35,878 bases of DNA from positions 1-35,878 of the forward strand of contig JAJFKO010000066.1 of NCBI GenBank assembly GCA_021773175.1. Reading direction: 5' to 3'. Source of the DNA: Gammaproteobacteria bacterium (lineage in GTDB: Bacteria; Pseudomonadota; Gammaproteobacteria; JAJFKO01). Each line of letters starts with the position of its first letter. Position 1 is the first letter of the stretch. Below are positions 1-9,400 of the stretch, piece by piece. The notes beneath the pieces were generated by a model. It ran no database searches and was not told where the DNA came from. It worked only from the letters and a program-made list of their open reading frames with translations. Both the position numbers and the translations under genes were made by a program.

Positions 1-3000
1 GGTTGTCAGTATGTAGCAGATGAGATAGCTGTTTATTTTATTGAGCGTGATATTGATGAATCTACATTAGCGGATGTCTTGCATGATGATATGCATACAG
101 CCTTTAGTTTATCGACGGGTCCGTTATTCAAGGTTTATATCTATACGTTAAGTGAGACATCGCATGTATTACTGATTAATCAACATCACAGTATCACGGA
201 TGCTTGGTCCTTGGGACTATTGTTGAGCGAACTCAGTACGTGTTATGCGGCCTATGAAGTGGGCGACGATCCGACCTTGGCATCATTAAGGTATCAGTAT
301 GTTGATTATGCGGTGAGTGAAGCGGCATATATTGCAGATAATCATTATGCGCTGGCATTGGATTATTGGCGAGGTCAATTAGCGGATACACCGGTATTAG
401 ATTTACCGACAGATTACCCACGGCCTTTACAGAAGCAGCATGTGGGTGCGACATATGGTTTTGAGCTGGGTGGTGATGTTGTTGCACAAGCCCAGCAGTT
501 AACAGAGCAGACGCACAGTACCTTATTCATGGTAATGTTATCGGCGTTTATGGTGTTATTACAACGTTATAGTGGTCAGGATGATATTGTTGTTGGGACG
601 CCGGTTGCGAATCGGCAACATGCGGATGTGGCATCGATGCTTGGTTTTTTTGTTAATACTTTGGCATTGCGAACGCAGTTTATTGGTGATGAAACGTTTA
701 TCGATGTTGTTGAGCGCGTCAAGGCGACATGTTTATCGGCTTATGGCTATCAAGCAGTGCCGTTTGAATATTTGGTGGATGCGTTAGATGTGGTGCGGGA
801 TACGAGTCGGCCGCCTTTATGTCAGGTCATGTTCACGTTGACGCATGCCAATGAAGATGCGCCTTTGTCGTTGCCGGGACTACAGGTTCATACTCGAGGT
901 GAAGCGGGTGAGTTTACAGTATCGAAATTTGATGTGACGTTGGATCTTCATGTACACAATGACGGGGTTTCATGCAGACTAAATTATGACACGGCCTTAT
1001 TTTCAGCAAGCACGATTGCGCGCATGGCGACACATTTTGAGGTGTTACTCCAAGACTTATTAAGCCATGCAGGCAGGGCGATTGATAACGTGCAGATGCT
1101 GACGGCAGACGAATATCAGCGGATAGTTTACGACTGGAATCAGACGACGACAGATTATCCGCGCGACAAGACCATTCCCGACTTATTTGCTGAGCAAGTT
1201 GCAAAGACACCTGATGCGATTGCGGTGAGTTTTGAAGAGTGTCAATTAACGTATGCCGCGCTTCAGAAGAAAGTTCAGCATGTCAGTGCGTATTTACAGC
1301 AGCGCTATTATCTTGAACATCAACACGCCTTACCGAAAGATACGATTATCGGTGTCTGTATGGAACGTAGTCTGGAATTGGTGATCACGTTATTAGGTAT
1401 ATTAGATGCGGGTGCGGCATATTTACCGCTCGATCCGGATTATCCTGCGGCACGGCTTGCGTATATGTTGGAAGATAGTGAGCCGGTATTAGTGCTTTGC
1501 CAAAGACATATTCTAGAAAGTTATGTTTGGTTACAGTCTACAGAGTATAACGTTGAGGGGATTGAATATATTTTATCGACGCCTAAGATGCGTGTAGCTG
1601 AACAGGCGAAGACGGTATCTCGAATGATGGCAAATGACCTTGCCTATGTGATGTATACTTCAGGTTCAACAGGCATGCCGAAAGGCGTGATGGTTGAGCA
1701 TCGTAGCATTGTGAACTTGCTAATAAGTTACCAAAAATTTTATTATCTAGATAATTCAGATAATGTATTACACAAGACACCTTATAGTTTCGACCCTTCA
1801 GTCCGAGAACTGTTTTGGCCTTTAATTTCTGGTGCTAAGCTTGTTGTAGCAAGACCTGGTGGACAGAAAGATATAGATTATTTATTAGATGTTGTAATTA
1901 CACATAAAATCACAGTGATTGGTTTTGTCCCTGCACAGCTTGAGGTTTTTTTACAAGCGTTTGTTGCTAAGAGTGCACAGCAAGAGTCGGCATTGCGTTA
2001 TGTTTCAGTTGGTGGTGATGCGTTATCAAGACAAATGGTTTCGCAATATATTAATGACATAGATGTTGAGTTATATAATTTGTATGGTCCAACAGAAACA
2101 ACCATCCAAGTTTGTACTTACTATTACGATAATACACTGTACCCAGATAAAAAGGTCACACCTATTGGTAAACCGGTCGCAAATGCGAGTTGCTATATTT
2201 TAGATAAAGCGATGCAGGTTGTTCCTGTTGGTGTCACTGGTGAACTTTATATTGGCGGTGAAGGTGTTACGCGTGGATATTTGAACAAACCTGACTTAAC
2301 GGCGGAGCGATTTATTGCGAATCCATTTGTGACAGAGGCAGAACGTGCGGTAGGAAGAAATCTGCGTTTATATAAGACGGGTGATGTATGCCGCTGGTTG
2401 GCTGATGGGAATATTGAGTATATAGGTCGTGTAGATTTCCAAGTGAAATTGCGCGGTTTTCGTATTGAGTTGGGCGAGATAGAGCGTCAGCTTGAGCAGC
2501 ATGAACATGTACAGCAAGCTGTTGTTATCTTATTAGAAGAAAATAAAACTCCACGCTTAGTCGGTTATGTGGTGTCTACACAGGCTGTTGATGATGGCGC
2601 TAGGTTGAGTGCTGAATTACAGGGTTGGCTAGGTGAACGCTTACCGGATTATATGGTGCCGTCACTGTTGATAGCATTAGAGTGTTTACCCTTAACCTCG
2701 AATGGTAAGGTTGACCGCAAGGGTTTACCTGCGCCAGATTGGTCGGGAGTAGTGTCGACGAAAGACTATATTGCGCCGCGTAATGCTATTGAGCAAGTGT
2801 TAGTTGATGCTTGGGCATCAGTGTTACCTGTTGAGCGCGTGGGAGTGACGGATGACTTTTTTGCTTTAGGTGGAGATTCCATTATGAGCATTCAAGTGTT
2901 GTCACGTGTGCGGCAAGCTGGATTGCATTTGAGCGTACAGCAATTATTCCAGACGCCACGGATAGCGGACTTAGCGCTGTTGGCAGCAGATGCGGCAGAG

Positions 3001-5148
3001 CAAGTGGCGATAGACTTAGGCTGTGATAGTGGTGAGGTGGCCTTAACGCCGATACAGGCGCATTTCTTTGGTCATGCTCATGGCAACGCCCATCATTACA
3101 ATCAAAGTATGCTATTGCGATTGCATGCTGACATTGATTTACGTTGTTTGTGCGATGCGCTGCATGCTGCTGCGTTGCCACATAGTGGTTTGCGGTTACG
3201 TTATTATCAAGATGGTGATGTATGGCACCAACATTATATTGAGGCGAGCGAACCCGAGATTCTTCCGATTGAGGAGATAATGGTGCCAGCAGGTGATGCT
3301 GACGTACACAATGCCTTTATTGAAAGTACCAATAATGAGGTGCAAGCGAGTTTAGATATCGAGGCTGGGCCTGTTGCGCGCGCGGTATTATATACAGGGC
3401 ATGTTGATGGACATGCTCGATTATTTATTGTTATTCATCATTTAATGGTGGATGGTGTGTCGTGGCGAATATTGTTAGACGATGTACAGACAGCGTATCA
3501 ACAATTATTGGCGAAGGCGTCAGTATCCTTGCCTGCTGCGACAAGTCATTTTTCGGCATGGTCGAGTGGACTGCGACGTTATGCGGAGAGTGACAGTTTA
3601 TTAGAGCAAGGTGATTATTGGTTAGCGCAATTCGCAAGTGATGTTGACCGCTTTCCGGTAGACCATGATTATGAGGGTGCATTAACGGAGCATGACTTGG
3701 GGCATATCAACTTCAAGCTATCACGAGGACTCACTGAGCAATTATTACATAAGAGCTTGTCAGCGTATGGAATGCGTATAGAAGAATTCTTGTTGAGTGC
3801 TTTATTGCTAGGCTTATCGCGTTGGCGTGACTGTGCGTCGGTGGTCATTGATGTGGAAGGGCATGGTCGTGAGGATTGTGTGTCGGGTGTCGATGTATCG
3901 CGGACGTTGGGTTGGTTCACCAGTATTTATCCCGTGCAATTATCGCTGCCGGCAGGTGAGTCTGTTAGCTTATTTGATCGTGTATTGAAGTTAGTGAAGG
4001 AGAGCGTGCGGGGTATTCCTGATAAGGGCTTAGCCTTTGGTGTCTGGCGTTATTTGCGTGATGATGCCGTGGCGAAGCAACTGAGACAGCATAAGAACGC
4101 GTTGGTGTTCAATTATTTAGGCCATATGGACAGTGGTCGTGTCCGTAGTGGTGAGGCGCTATGGGATGCTGATATGCTGAGCCAGGGGTTCACAAGCAGT
4201 GTTGAGAATATATCTAAGCATGTTTTAGCATTGAATAGTTCGGTGAATAACAGTCAGTTTGGTATGACGTTGAGTTATAGCAAACGTCATTATGATGCTG
4301 AGAGTGCGGCGTCGTTGGTGACGAATTATGAGTCTGCACTAGAGGATTTAATTGCGTATTGTTGCCAAGCGGATGTGTCTGCTTATACGCCGAGTGATAT
4401 AATACATTTTATACCATATGAAATAGTTAATCCAAACTGTACTGAAACTATTTTCATGTTTCCTCCTAGTGGTGGTAGTGCTGAAAGCTACTTCAAAAAC
4501 ATTATGCCACGACTCAGTAACATGAGACAAATTGCTTTTAATAATATATACGAGACTATGGTGGCTGAATTTGGAGATGATGCAACTAATCAACTTAGTA
4601 TCGAAGAGCTGGCAAGTTACTATATTTTGTATATGAAACGTATCAAGCCTAAAGGACCTTATACTTTATTTGGATGGAGTTTTGGTGGAGTCGTTGCTTT
4701 TGAAATTGCGAAGCAATTATCAGCATCTTATGATGCAGTAAATAATCTATTGCTGATTGACTCGTATTTCCAAAATAAAAAAGCTGTAGAGCATATTTCG
4801 AAATATAGGCAAGAAATAGAGGCGGACATAAAGCACCCAATTATATTTAACTATAAGAATGACGTAAAGGTCGACTTAAAAGATACAAAGATTACTTTAT
4901 TTAAGGCCACACAATTGCGAACGCTTATCCCATTAGATTCATCAGATATTTCTATTACTGAATATTATCTTAATCTGACTGCTGAATACTATCTTAGTCA
5001 GTATGATAATCATTTATTAGATATAGTTAATGGTGACGTTAAGATTATTAAAATACCGTCAGCACACACGGACTGGCATACCTATCCTGATATTATTAAT
5101 AATATTGCATCTCATATCATGGACAACAATATCGATCATGATGAATAA
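1..5148 (+). CDS. Non-ribosomal peptide synthetase, terminal module C–A–PCP–E–TE (5' end outside window)
   Basis: The frame is open from base 1, so the gene starts upstream; the first ATG at 79 is internal. Condensation domain (about 1-1110) with HHSITDAW at 184, an HHxxxDG variant ending in Ala. Adenylation domain (about 1190-2740): TSGSTG near 1657, FDPSV near 1789, YGPTETT near 2083, NGKVDRK at 2701. By eye the specificity pocket reads roughly D-P-R-G-V-V-L-I-Q-K; I cannot assign a substrate. Carrier domain with LGGDSI, phosphopantetheine Ser at 2878. Epimerization domain (about 3040-4380) with HHLMVDGVSW at 3436. Type I thioesterase (about 4420-5130) with GWSFGG at 4672, an Asp in LIDSYF and a His in SAHTDWH as the likely triad. 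E followed directly by TE predicts release of a peptide with a D-configured last residue. Base composition is uneven: the A-domain core and the TE are markedly AT-richer than the rest. Confidence 0.96.
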   Translation, partial: GCQYVADEIAVYFIERDIDESTLADVLHDDMHTAFSLSTGPLFKVYIYTLSETSHVLLINQHHSITDAWSLGLLLSELSTCYAAYEVGDDPTLASLRYQYVDYAVSEAAYIADNHYALALDYWRGQLADTPVLDLPTDYPRPLQKQHVGATYGFELGGDVVAQAQQLTEQTHSTLFMVMLSAFMVLLQRYSGQDDIVVGTPVANRQHADVASMLGFFVNTLALRTQFIGDETFIDVVERVKATCLSAYGYQAVPFEYLVDALDVVRDTSRPPLCQVMFTLTHANEDAPLSLPGLQVHTRGEAGEFTVSKFDVTLDLHVHNDGVSCRLNYDTALFSASTIARMATHFEVLLQDLLSHAGRAIDNVQMLTADEYQRIVYDWNQTTTDYPRDKTIPDLFAEQVAKTPDAIAVSFEECQLTYAALQKKVQHVSAYLQQRYYLEHQHALPKDTIIGVCMERSLELVITLLGILDAGAAYLPLDPDYPAARLAYMLEDSEPVLVLCQRHILESYVWLQSTEYNVEGIEYILSTPKMRVAEQAKTVSRMMANDLAYVMYTSGSTGMPKGVMVEHRSIVNLLISYQKFYYLDNSDNVLHKTPYSFDPSVRELFWPLISGAKLVVARPGGQKDIDYLLDVVITHKITVIGFVPAQLEVFLQAFVAKSAQQESALRYVSVGGDALSRQMVSQYINDIDVELYNLYGPTETTIQVCTYYYDNTLYPDKKVTPIGKPVANASCYILDKAMQVVPVGVTGELYIGGEGVTRGYLNKPDLTAERFIANPFVTEAERAVGRNLRLYKTGDVCRWLADGNIEYIGRVDFQVKLRGFRIELGEIERQLEQHEHVQQAVVILLEENKTPRLVGYVVSTQAVDDGARLSAELQGWLGERLPDYMVPSLLIALECLPLTSNGKVDRKGLPAPDWSGVVSTKDYIAPRNAIEQVLVDAWASVLPVERVGVTDDFFALGGDSIMSIQVLSRVRQAGLHLSVQQLFQTPRIADLALLAADAAEQVAIDLGCDSGEVALTPIQAHFFGHAHGNAHHYNQSMLLRLHADIDLRCLCDALHAAALPHSGLRLRYYQDGDVWHQHYIEASEPEILPIEEIMVPAGDADVHNAFIESTNNEVQASLDIEAGPVARAVLYTGHVDGHARLFIVIHHLMVDGVSWRILLDDVQTAYQQLLAKASVSLPAATSHFSAWSSGLRRYAESDSLLEQGDYWLAQFASDVDRFPVDHDYEGALTEHDLGHINFKLSRGLTEQLLHKSLSAYGMRIEEFLLSALLLGLSRWRDCASVVIDVEGHGREDCVSGVDVSRTLGWFTSIYPVQLSLPAGESVSLFDRVLKLVKESVRGIPDKGLAFGVWRYLRDDAVAKQLRQHKNALVFNYLGHMDSGRVRSGEALWDADMLSQGFTSSVENISKHVLALNSSVNNSQFGMTLSYSKRHYDAESAASLVTNYESALEDLIAYCCQADVSAYTPSDIIHFIPYEIVNPNCTETIFMFPPSGGSAESYFKNIMPRLSNMRQIAFNNIYETMVAEFGDDATNQLSIEELASYYILYMKRIKPKGPYTLFGWSFGGVVAFEIAKQLSASYDAVNNLLLIDSYFQNKKAVEHISKYRQEIEADIKHPIIFNYKNDVKVDLKDTKITLFKATQLRTLIPLDSSDISITEYYLNLTAEYYLSQYDNHLLDIVNGDVKIIKIPSAHTDWHTYPDIINNIASHIMDNNIDHDE

Positions 5149-5312
5149 TTTGGGTTTTTAATGAAAAATTAGAATAATTGAGGGGTACCCCAAACTCGTG
5201 TAAAACACATAACAGCTCACATAAGATATTTAATCTAATCGTTTTTCAATCAACAGTATGAATTTCTAAATATTACCAAGACAGTGCGAACGTTCTAAAT
5301 GCTTTCTCTCAA

Positions 5313-5360
5313 GGCTCCAGTAATATAGATTAAATGAACCTAGTGGAGGGGTTCAGAACG
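5313..5360 (+). repeat. Dispersed repeat copy 1 (TTCCAGTAATATAGATT family)
   Basis: Matches the copies at 18436, 23461 and 34161 through the core CCAGTAATATAGATTAAATG, then a purine-rich block and TTCAGAACG. It is one base shorter than the copy at 34161 in the purine-rich block. No IS30-end-like sequence stands immediately upstream of this copy. Confidence 0.75.
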
Positions 5361-5696
5361 TTAATAGATACTCTGAAATATGTGAATGTTTCTGCAAAAT
5401 CAAGATATGAAATTTCGACAAGAGATTTCAACCACCGTTCAGTACTTGAGGCAATAATATATGCTGGCGTTAACGGTGTTAATGGGTATAGATATAGAAA
5501 ATTCAGTATGCTTCTTTATCAATCTCACTAGAAAATTAATAGCGATTGTATATGACTTTTGTATAATGGATATTGCTCGCTACGATCAAATACTGTTAAG
5601 GCAGCTGTTTAATGAATATGAGAATTGAGTTGAACAGGACTGGTATCAGAAAATCTCAAAGGCGTTATTTAAGTAAGACAGAGCTTTGCCCGAAGA

Positions 5697-5714
5697 TTCC
5701 AGTAATATAGATTT
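5697..5714 (+). repeat. Dispersed repeat copy 2, short
   Basis: TTCCAGTAATATAGATTT, the left half of the family only; similarity stops after base 5713. It is about 340 bases downstream of copy 1 in the same gap. Confidence 0.55.
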
Positions 5715-5865
5715 GCGGCACCATATATTTAAAACTGCATTTTCTTAATATCTCGCAAAATATATATCAATGTTTGATGGGGGAATTCACCTGGAACTCC
5801 GTGTTGGTTATTTTTTGTCCGCCTGGTATTATGGTGATTAATATCAATTTAAAAGGGATATATTT

Positions 5866-6441
5866 ATGGCTAAGACAAAAGAGTCTGTGGCTATAGATCA
5901 CGAAGGCAGTGGTGATGATAGAGTAAGTCTTCTAAAGGTATGCTGTTTTTTAATGTTTGCATTACCATGTTCGATAGGTTGCTTGACGACCTTTATTCTA
6001 ATCTTTGCGAATCTATTTGGAAAAGAGGATAAAACTGTTTTCTCTCAGATAAGACTTGAGAACCTTTCAAATTTCACATTAGAAGGAACTCAATTTGATT
6101 TTTTGGGTTCTCACTGTATTGATACTACCAACAAGCCTATTAATTGTTTAGAGGTTGTAGAACCGCGTGTTATACAAGCGCATACCTTTCCATTAATATT
6201 TAGCTACGAAACTAACTCAACAACATCAAGTAATTCACGTTCTGAAGAACACCACTCTGAAGCTCGTGAAAACGCAGATGTAGTTGATGCCGAGATTAGT
6301 GGCGTTCCTGAAAGAAGCTCATTCTTAAGCATAGCTTTACAGTGTGTCTATGGTGTAGCAAACGCAATAGCCATCTCTTTAGAAAACTATTTAGTTAACT
6401 CTATTAAATTGTTAGTCAGTTCCGGATTGGAGGAGCCATAA
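5866..6441 (+). CDS. Two-segment membrane protein of unknown function
   Basis: 191 residues. A hydrophobic segment at about residues 24-50 (LLKVCCFLMFALPCSIGCLT onward) is followed by a polar region with a Ser/Glu-rich stretch at about 118-145 and a more weakly hydrophobic C-terminal segment at about 152-185. AAAAGGG about 9 bases before the ATG supports the start. Its stop codon overlaps the next gene's ATG by one base (TAATG), and a GGAGGAG ribosome site for that gene lies in its last codons, so the two are translationally coupled. I do not recognise the family. Inference: it may be a membrane partner or anchor for the large downstream protein. Confidence 0.8.
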   Translation: MAKTKESVAIDHEGSGDDRVSLLKVCCFLMFALPCSIGCLTTFILIFANLFGKEDKTVFSQIRLENLSNFTLEGTQFDFLGSHCIDTTNKPINCLEVVEPRVIQAHTFPLIFSYETNSTTSSNSRSEEHHSEARENADVVDAEISGVPERSSFLSIALQCVYGVANAIAISLENYLVNSIKLLVSSGLEEP

Positions 6442-9400
6442 TGTCATTACATCAAAGTATCAAAGACGCCATATCTGTATGTGAAGCCAAGGCTGACTAT
6501 AATTCAAAAGACTCACTAGCAATCAAAGTCTTAAAAGCCTGGCAAAATAGCAGAAAGCAACCTTTTGCTGAAGACTTATTGAAATGTTTTAATGGCCATG
6601 TTCCAGACGAATCAGCACCTGAATACGTTGTTTATACAGCTGTTACTGAGCATGTGGGTAGTACATTAGCTGAAGATAAAAAATCAGTCTTGTCTATTGC
6701 AAAAAGATTACTAGGAAAAGGAGTTTTTTCTTCAAATGGACTAACCGATACTTATAAATACAGTCGCTGGAATAAAATAATGTCACATAGTGACATTGCC
6801 TCTTTATCAGGGTGTGTAGAGAACTTAGTGTCAATTGATGCTCTCGATAACGTTACATTCTGGAATGTATTAGAGTCTGTTAGCTACAACCCGTATGAGG
6901 ATCTTAGCCTTTTACAGGATATAAGTAAGCTCAGTAGTAAAGGATATCCAAATATTATAGGCAGTATTCGTAACGCAGATGTTTTGATCGTATTAGCCAC
7001 TGCGAAGCGCTTAGGTTATCTTCCTAATAATTCGAAAAGCTTGAGTAGCTTCATTACTCGCGTGCAAGGAAATAACTCTTATGGCAATAAAATTTTATCT
7101 GGTGAAACAGTTGATGCACTGAGAGCACTTGTAAAGAGTAATAGTCATCCAGGCAATGATAAGTTGCGGGAAATGCAAATGTTCTTTGCTCAGCTAGTTT
7201 TTCCAACAGAACTTCCATCTATGCGCGGAGTTCATATTAGCAGTTCACTTGCATCTGATATGACGAAACTCATTCCACTATTAGAGAAGTTTGGTTATTT
7301 TAAACATAATTCCACTATTTCATTTCCAAAAGGAGCGTACAAACAAAAATTAACATATTACGTTGCTGTTCGTTTATGGCGAGACGTCTTCAAGGAAAAA
7401 GTAGATAGCAAAGAAAAACAAACGGCGGTAATTTTCTTGCTGACGTTTTTCATTGAAAGAGCTGAGTTTTTCGAACATTCACATGGCCATAAACTAAATC
7501 CCCCCGATGTTACTTATAACCAATTCTGCGATTTGCTTCAGCTAATGGATGAGCACATACCTGGTTTTGTTACGTTAAGAACTGGCGATGATCCTCGAAG
7601 ATTTAGTCACATGAGAAATTTGTTATACTTTTTCAACAAGCTTGATGGTCCGAAAGGTGAAAAATTAAGAGGAGCCTATAAAGATAAAAGTGGAATCGTT
7701 CAAAATCATATGCTTTTTGCAATGTATGCTTTGTGTCATTCTGAGCTTGTAGAAGAATCTGAGATTGAAAGCTGCTTTAAGCTTTTGGCGAATGACGCGT
7801 ATCGCAATGGCATACTTAACATGGCAAGGCTTGATGTTTTAAATAGTGTAAACGTAGAGACTTTACAACGAAGCTTGTTTCCTGCAAATGACACTGCCAT
7901 AACTACCGAGACAGATGTAAATGGCACTGCTGATATAGATTATATAGGTGCACTTACAAGATTAGTCTGTGCGACACAGCTTGAGTCAGAACAAACGCCT
8001 GAACAAGTCATCTTAAGCGCTGCTTTTACAATGTTGGCGCCTTGTTTACGTACCTTGCCCAATATTGCTGCGTTGGTTAATGCTGAAGAGCCTATTGAAT
8101 CCACGACTCGGTTAAATTATAAACTTGAGGCTTTATTCAAGTCTATACAGGACGAAGACTTACTAGAACAGTTTAAGCAACTTGCTGCTTGCCATGCTGT
8201 TACTATCGTTTATGCTTTTATGCTTCTCCAAGATGCATGCTTATTAACTAGTGAGCGCATAAAACACTTTTTTAACTACGAAACTTCGTTGACACTCGGA
8301 TATTCTTACCAAAGCTTTACAAAAGTATTTCTTATAAAAATTTGCGATAACTTTGTTGCAGTAATGAATATGTTACAAGCAAACGGTTTGCGAATAACAG
8401 AGCTACTAGTTGATAGCGCTTTAGCTGTTGCAGAAAATGCAGGTAATGTAACAGAGCAAGTTTCATTATTAATGAGCTTGTATGGAAAAGGCTTGTTGAC
8501 TGCTTCGCGTGCATCTCAAGCCGCTAGAGTAAAGGAGCCTGCAAAAATAAAAGGAAGAATTGAAAGGTTACCAGGCAGTGAATGCACTTCCGATAATATT
8601 TTGATTGATTGCTTATTGATTGATAATCGAGATAAAGCTGTAGCTCTCTTTAAAGAATTAGCAAAGAGAACATTATTAACGCTCGATGTGGCTTGCAAAG
8701 CAGAATGTTCAAGTATCGGAAAGCTTTCGAATATACGTAAGGAAATTGAAAGATTGGATATTTTTCAAATCCCGGTGGACAATATTCTAGTACTAGGTTT
8801 TTTTGCAAGCCAACATCCTTCTGCTTTGGTTGATGCTTTTATCCTTGCTCGTGCAGAAGGTATACTTGATAAAAGCTTAAAAGCAGAATTATGTAACATT
8901 AGCATGCCTATGGCGCTGGTCAGAGCTCGCGTAAAGAAAAAGCAGAGCCTTGAAGGCTATATGTTAAGTAATACAAACTGCAGCGCGTTACTTGCTAGTG
9001 AAAATGAAGAGTCTATTCGTCAGTGTTTTAATTTACTTCAAAGAAGCTCTATTCAGCGTAACGACAATTTAGATATGCAAATTATTTATTATTCTTCACC
9101 TAAAGAACTTTCAGCCTTTCTACAAGCGCTAGTAGGTTTACGCATGCTTTCAGCATTGCAAAATGAAGATTTAGCACTTATTTTTAAGCAAACGTCTGAG
9201 CAAATTGAGTTGCGAGTTAAAGCTTTAGAAAGAGCCAAGCAGCTAGGCTGTGAAGTTATACACCCAAATCGTCAACGTGCAGAAAAGGAGCCCGAAGGTA
9301 CTCCGGCGGCTAACAGAAGTCAAGTTTGTGTTCGTGATTTATTGGCACATGAAGAGCTTGAAAAAGTTTTAAAATATCATGAAAGAAAAGGTGGTTTTTT

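Larger units (their letters stand above)
5149..5865. other. Intergenic region with repeat copies; no convincing gene
   Basis: About 700 bases between the NRPS and the next gene. It holds two copies of the dispersed TTCCAGTAATATAGATT repeat (5313-5360 and 5697-5714). A 65-codon ORF at 5334-5531 starts inside the first copy. Its first 23 codons have a loose counterpart after the copy at 34179 (MNL.EG, D.LK, KSRY), but other copies have stops there, so I do not call it a gene. No clear terminator hairpin with a T-run was found after the NRPS. Confidence 0.5.

Noticed and set aside
5334-5531. 65-codon ORF starting MNLVEGF inside a repeat copy
   Set aside because: The equivalent frame in other repeat copies is interrupted by stops (18467, 23487), so it is repeat-derived rather than a conserved gene.
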